NCBI GenBank assembly: GCA_031362265.1 | Contig: JANLSE010000298.1 | Coordinates: forward strand, 1 to 8,317 | Reading direction: 5' to 3' | Source of the DNA: JANLSE01 sp031362265 | GTDB lineage: Bacteria > Chloroflexota > Chloroflexia > Chloroflexales > Roseiflexaceae | Length of the DNA: 8,317 bases | Part shown: piece by piece, positions 7,675 through 8,317 of the stretch | Position numbering within the stretch: position 1 is the first letter of the stretch | How the letters are laid out: each line of letters opens with the position of its first letter | Program-made: the position numbers and the translations under genes | The notes under the pieces: generated by a model | The model's database searches: none | Told to the model about the DNA's origin: nothing | What the model saw: only the letters and a program-made list of their open reading frames with translations

Positions 7675-8085
7675 TCACCTGCCAAGCACCGCTCGCACCC
7701 AACCCATAGCCTGTTGCACCAATGCGGTCATCTGCTCGATCCAGGGATGCGGCCTGCCAACATCGGGTACCGGTGCTGCGCGCAGGCCATACTCCGCCAT
7801 CGTGAGGGTGCAGTCATGCCAAGCGCCAACACACGCCAATCTGCCGCGTATGTGCTCGTTCTGGAGTGTGACATCGGCAATATAGCTCAGGCATGTCTCT
7901 CGTGCTGGCACACAATGGGCGTTCTCAATCGCAATTCCGTTGGTAGGTGCATTCGCCTGATTGAGTGTCACCGCTACCGCAGCCTCAATCGTGGTCGGCG
8001 GTAACGAATCCCAGGTTGTCCGCATGCCCACGCCAAATCCGCTAAGTAGGAGGAGTGCCATAAGGGTGAAGAACCAACGTCGCAT
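7675..8085 (-). CDS. small exported four-cysteine protein S3, distant relative of S1 and S2
   Basis: This encodes 136 residues. The N-terminus MRRWFFTLMALLLLSGFGVG is a textbook signal peptide or signal anchor. The rest carries four cysteines: C58 and C65 (CVPARETC), then C85 and C92 (GRLACVGAWHDC), followed by TLTMAEYGL and PVPDV. The order GR..C, six residues, C, then a T/S-L-T stretch and a P.V/PDV motif matches S2 (GRIVC, SLTLPAL, LPDV). The intervals between cysteine pairs are also similar (19 versus 20 residues), so I place it in the same family although overall identity is low. ATG 8085 is preferred to GTG 8088 because GGAG lies six bases upstream. It converges on R2 and has no divergent regulator of its own in the window. 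The function is unknown; it may be a second partner of R2 or an orphan copy. Confidence 0.7.
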   Translation of the reverse strand: MRRWFFTLMALLLLSGFGVGMRTTWDSLPPTTIEAAVAVTLNQANAPTNGIAIENAHCVPARETCLSYIADVTLQNEHIRGRLACVGAWHDCTLTMAEYGLRAAPVPDVGRPHPWIEQMTALVQQAMGWVRAVLGR

Positions 8086-8129
8086 CACAAGCTCCTCTCA
8101 TGACATTGCTATGCAGTGATTTGGATCGA

Positions 8130-8166
8130 TTGGGTGATTGAAGTCATCTCTGCACCAATCACCCAA
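8130..8166. repeat. perfect 11-bp inverted repeat between the window-edge gene and S3
   Basis: TTGGGTGATTG (8130-8140) and CAATCACCCAA (8156-8166) are perfect complements separated by 15 bases. The hairpin lies 31 bp downstream of the minus-strand stop at 8198 and upstream of S3. It could terminate the upstream transcript, but no T-run follows it on the minus strand. It could equally be an operator for S3, since it ends about 45 bp before the S3 start. Confidence 0.5.
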
Positions 8167-8197
8167 CCCGGTGTGGAGCGCATTGTGAACGTGAGGG

Positions 8198-8317
8198 TTA
8201 ACGATCTGCGGCAATGTAATCAGTGAAGCCACGTGGCAAGCCAGTCGTTCCCATGCCAGCTGGAACCTTAATGCCAGGCGCGATGTTGCGTTGGGTATCG
8301 ACTACTGGCATCGTGTG
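8198..8317 (-). CDS. C-terminal 39 codons of an unidentified protein (partial)
   Basis: On the minus strand the frame is open from the window edge to TAA at 8198-8200. It reads PVVDTQRNIAPGIKVPAGMG and ends with GLPRGFTDYIAADR. The balanced composition and absence of stops suggest real coding sequence, but the fragment is short and I do not recognise the family. The gene would run in the same direction as S3, with 112 bp between its stop and the S3 start, so co-transcription is possible if the intervening inverted repeat does not terminate. Confidence 0.4.
   Translation of the reverse strand, partial: HTMPVVDTQRNIAPGIKVPAGMGTTGLPRGFTDYIAADR

Overview
The window looks like chromosomal DNA from a moderately GC-rich member of the Chloroflexota. 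That assignment is an inference. It rests on two long HTH / NB-ARC-type ATPase / tetratricopeptide proteins, a family abundant in that phylum, and on a remnant of an F420-type luciferase-like oxidoreductase. No RNA genes, CRISPR array or transposase were recognised.

Layout from left to right. Positions 1-565 hold the decayed 3' part of a luciferase-like monooxygenase gene. Positions 758-3403 (minus) encode an 881-residue HTH-STAND-TPR regulator (R1). A 152-bp divergent intergenic region follows, then a small membrane-anchored protein gene (S1, plus, 3556-4031) that carries a frameshift. After about 335 bp with no recognisable gene, the same pair appears inverted: a small membrane-anchored cysteine protein (S2, minus, 4368-4856), a 134-bp divergent intergenic region, and a second 878-residue HTH-STAND-TPR regulator (R2, plus, 4991-7627). 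Converging on R2 is a third, diverged small protein (S3, minus, 7675-8085). The window closes with the C-terminal 39 codons of an unidentified minus-strand gene (8198-8317).

The main observation is a repeated two-gene module: a predicted cytoplasmic signal-transduction ATPase with an N-terminal DNA-binding domain, transcribed divergently from a small, probably exported, N-terminally anchored protein with a conserved four-cysteine pattern. The two modules are inverted relative to each other. Their shared regulatory regions contain a 47-bp block that aligns without gaps at about 36 of 47 positions. In both, the candidate -35 element of the small gene overlaps the candidate -10 element of the regulator gene. 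The HTH domains of R1 and R2 are nearly identical (52 of 61 residues) while the TPR halves have diverged, which suggests one shared operator read by two sensors. The ligand, and whether the small proteins are sensors, effectors or targets, cannot be told from the sequence.
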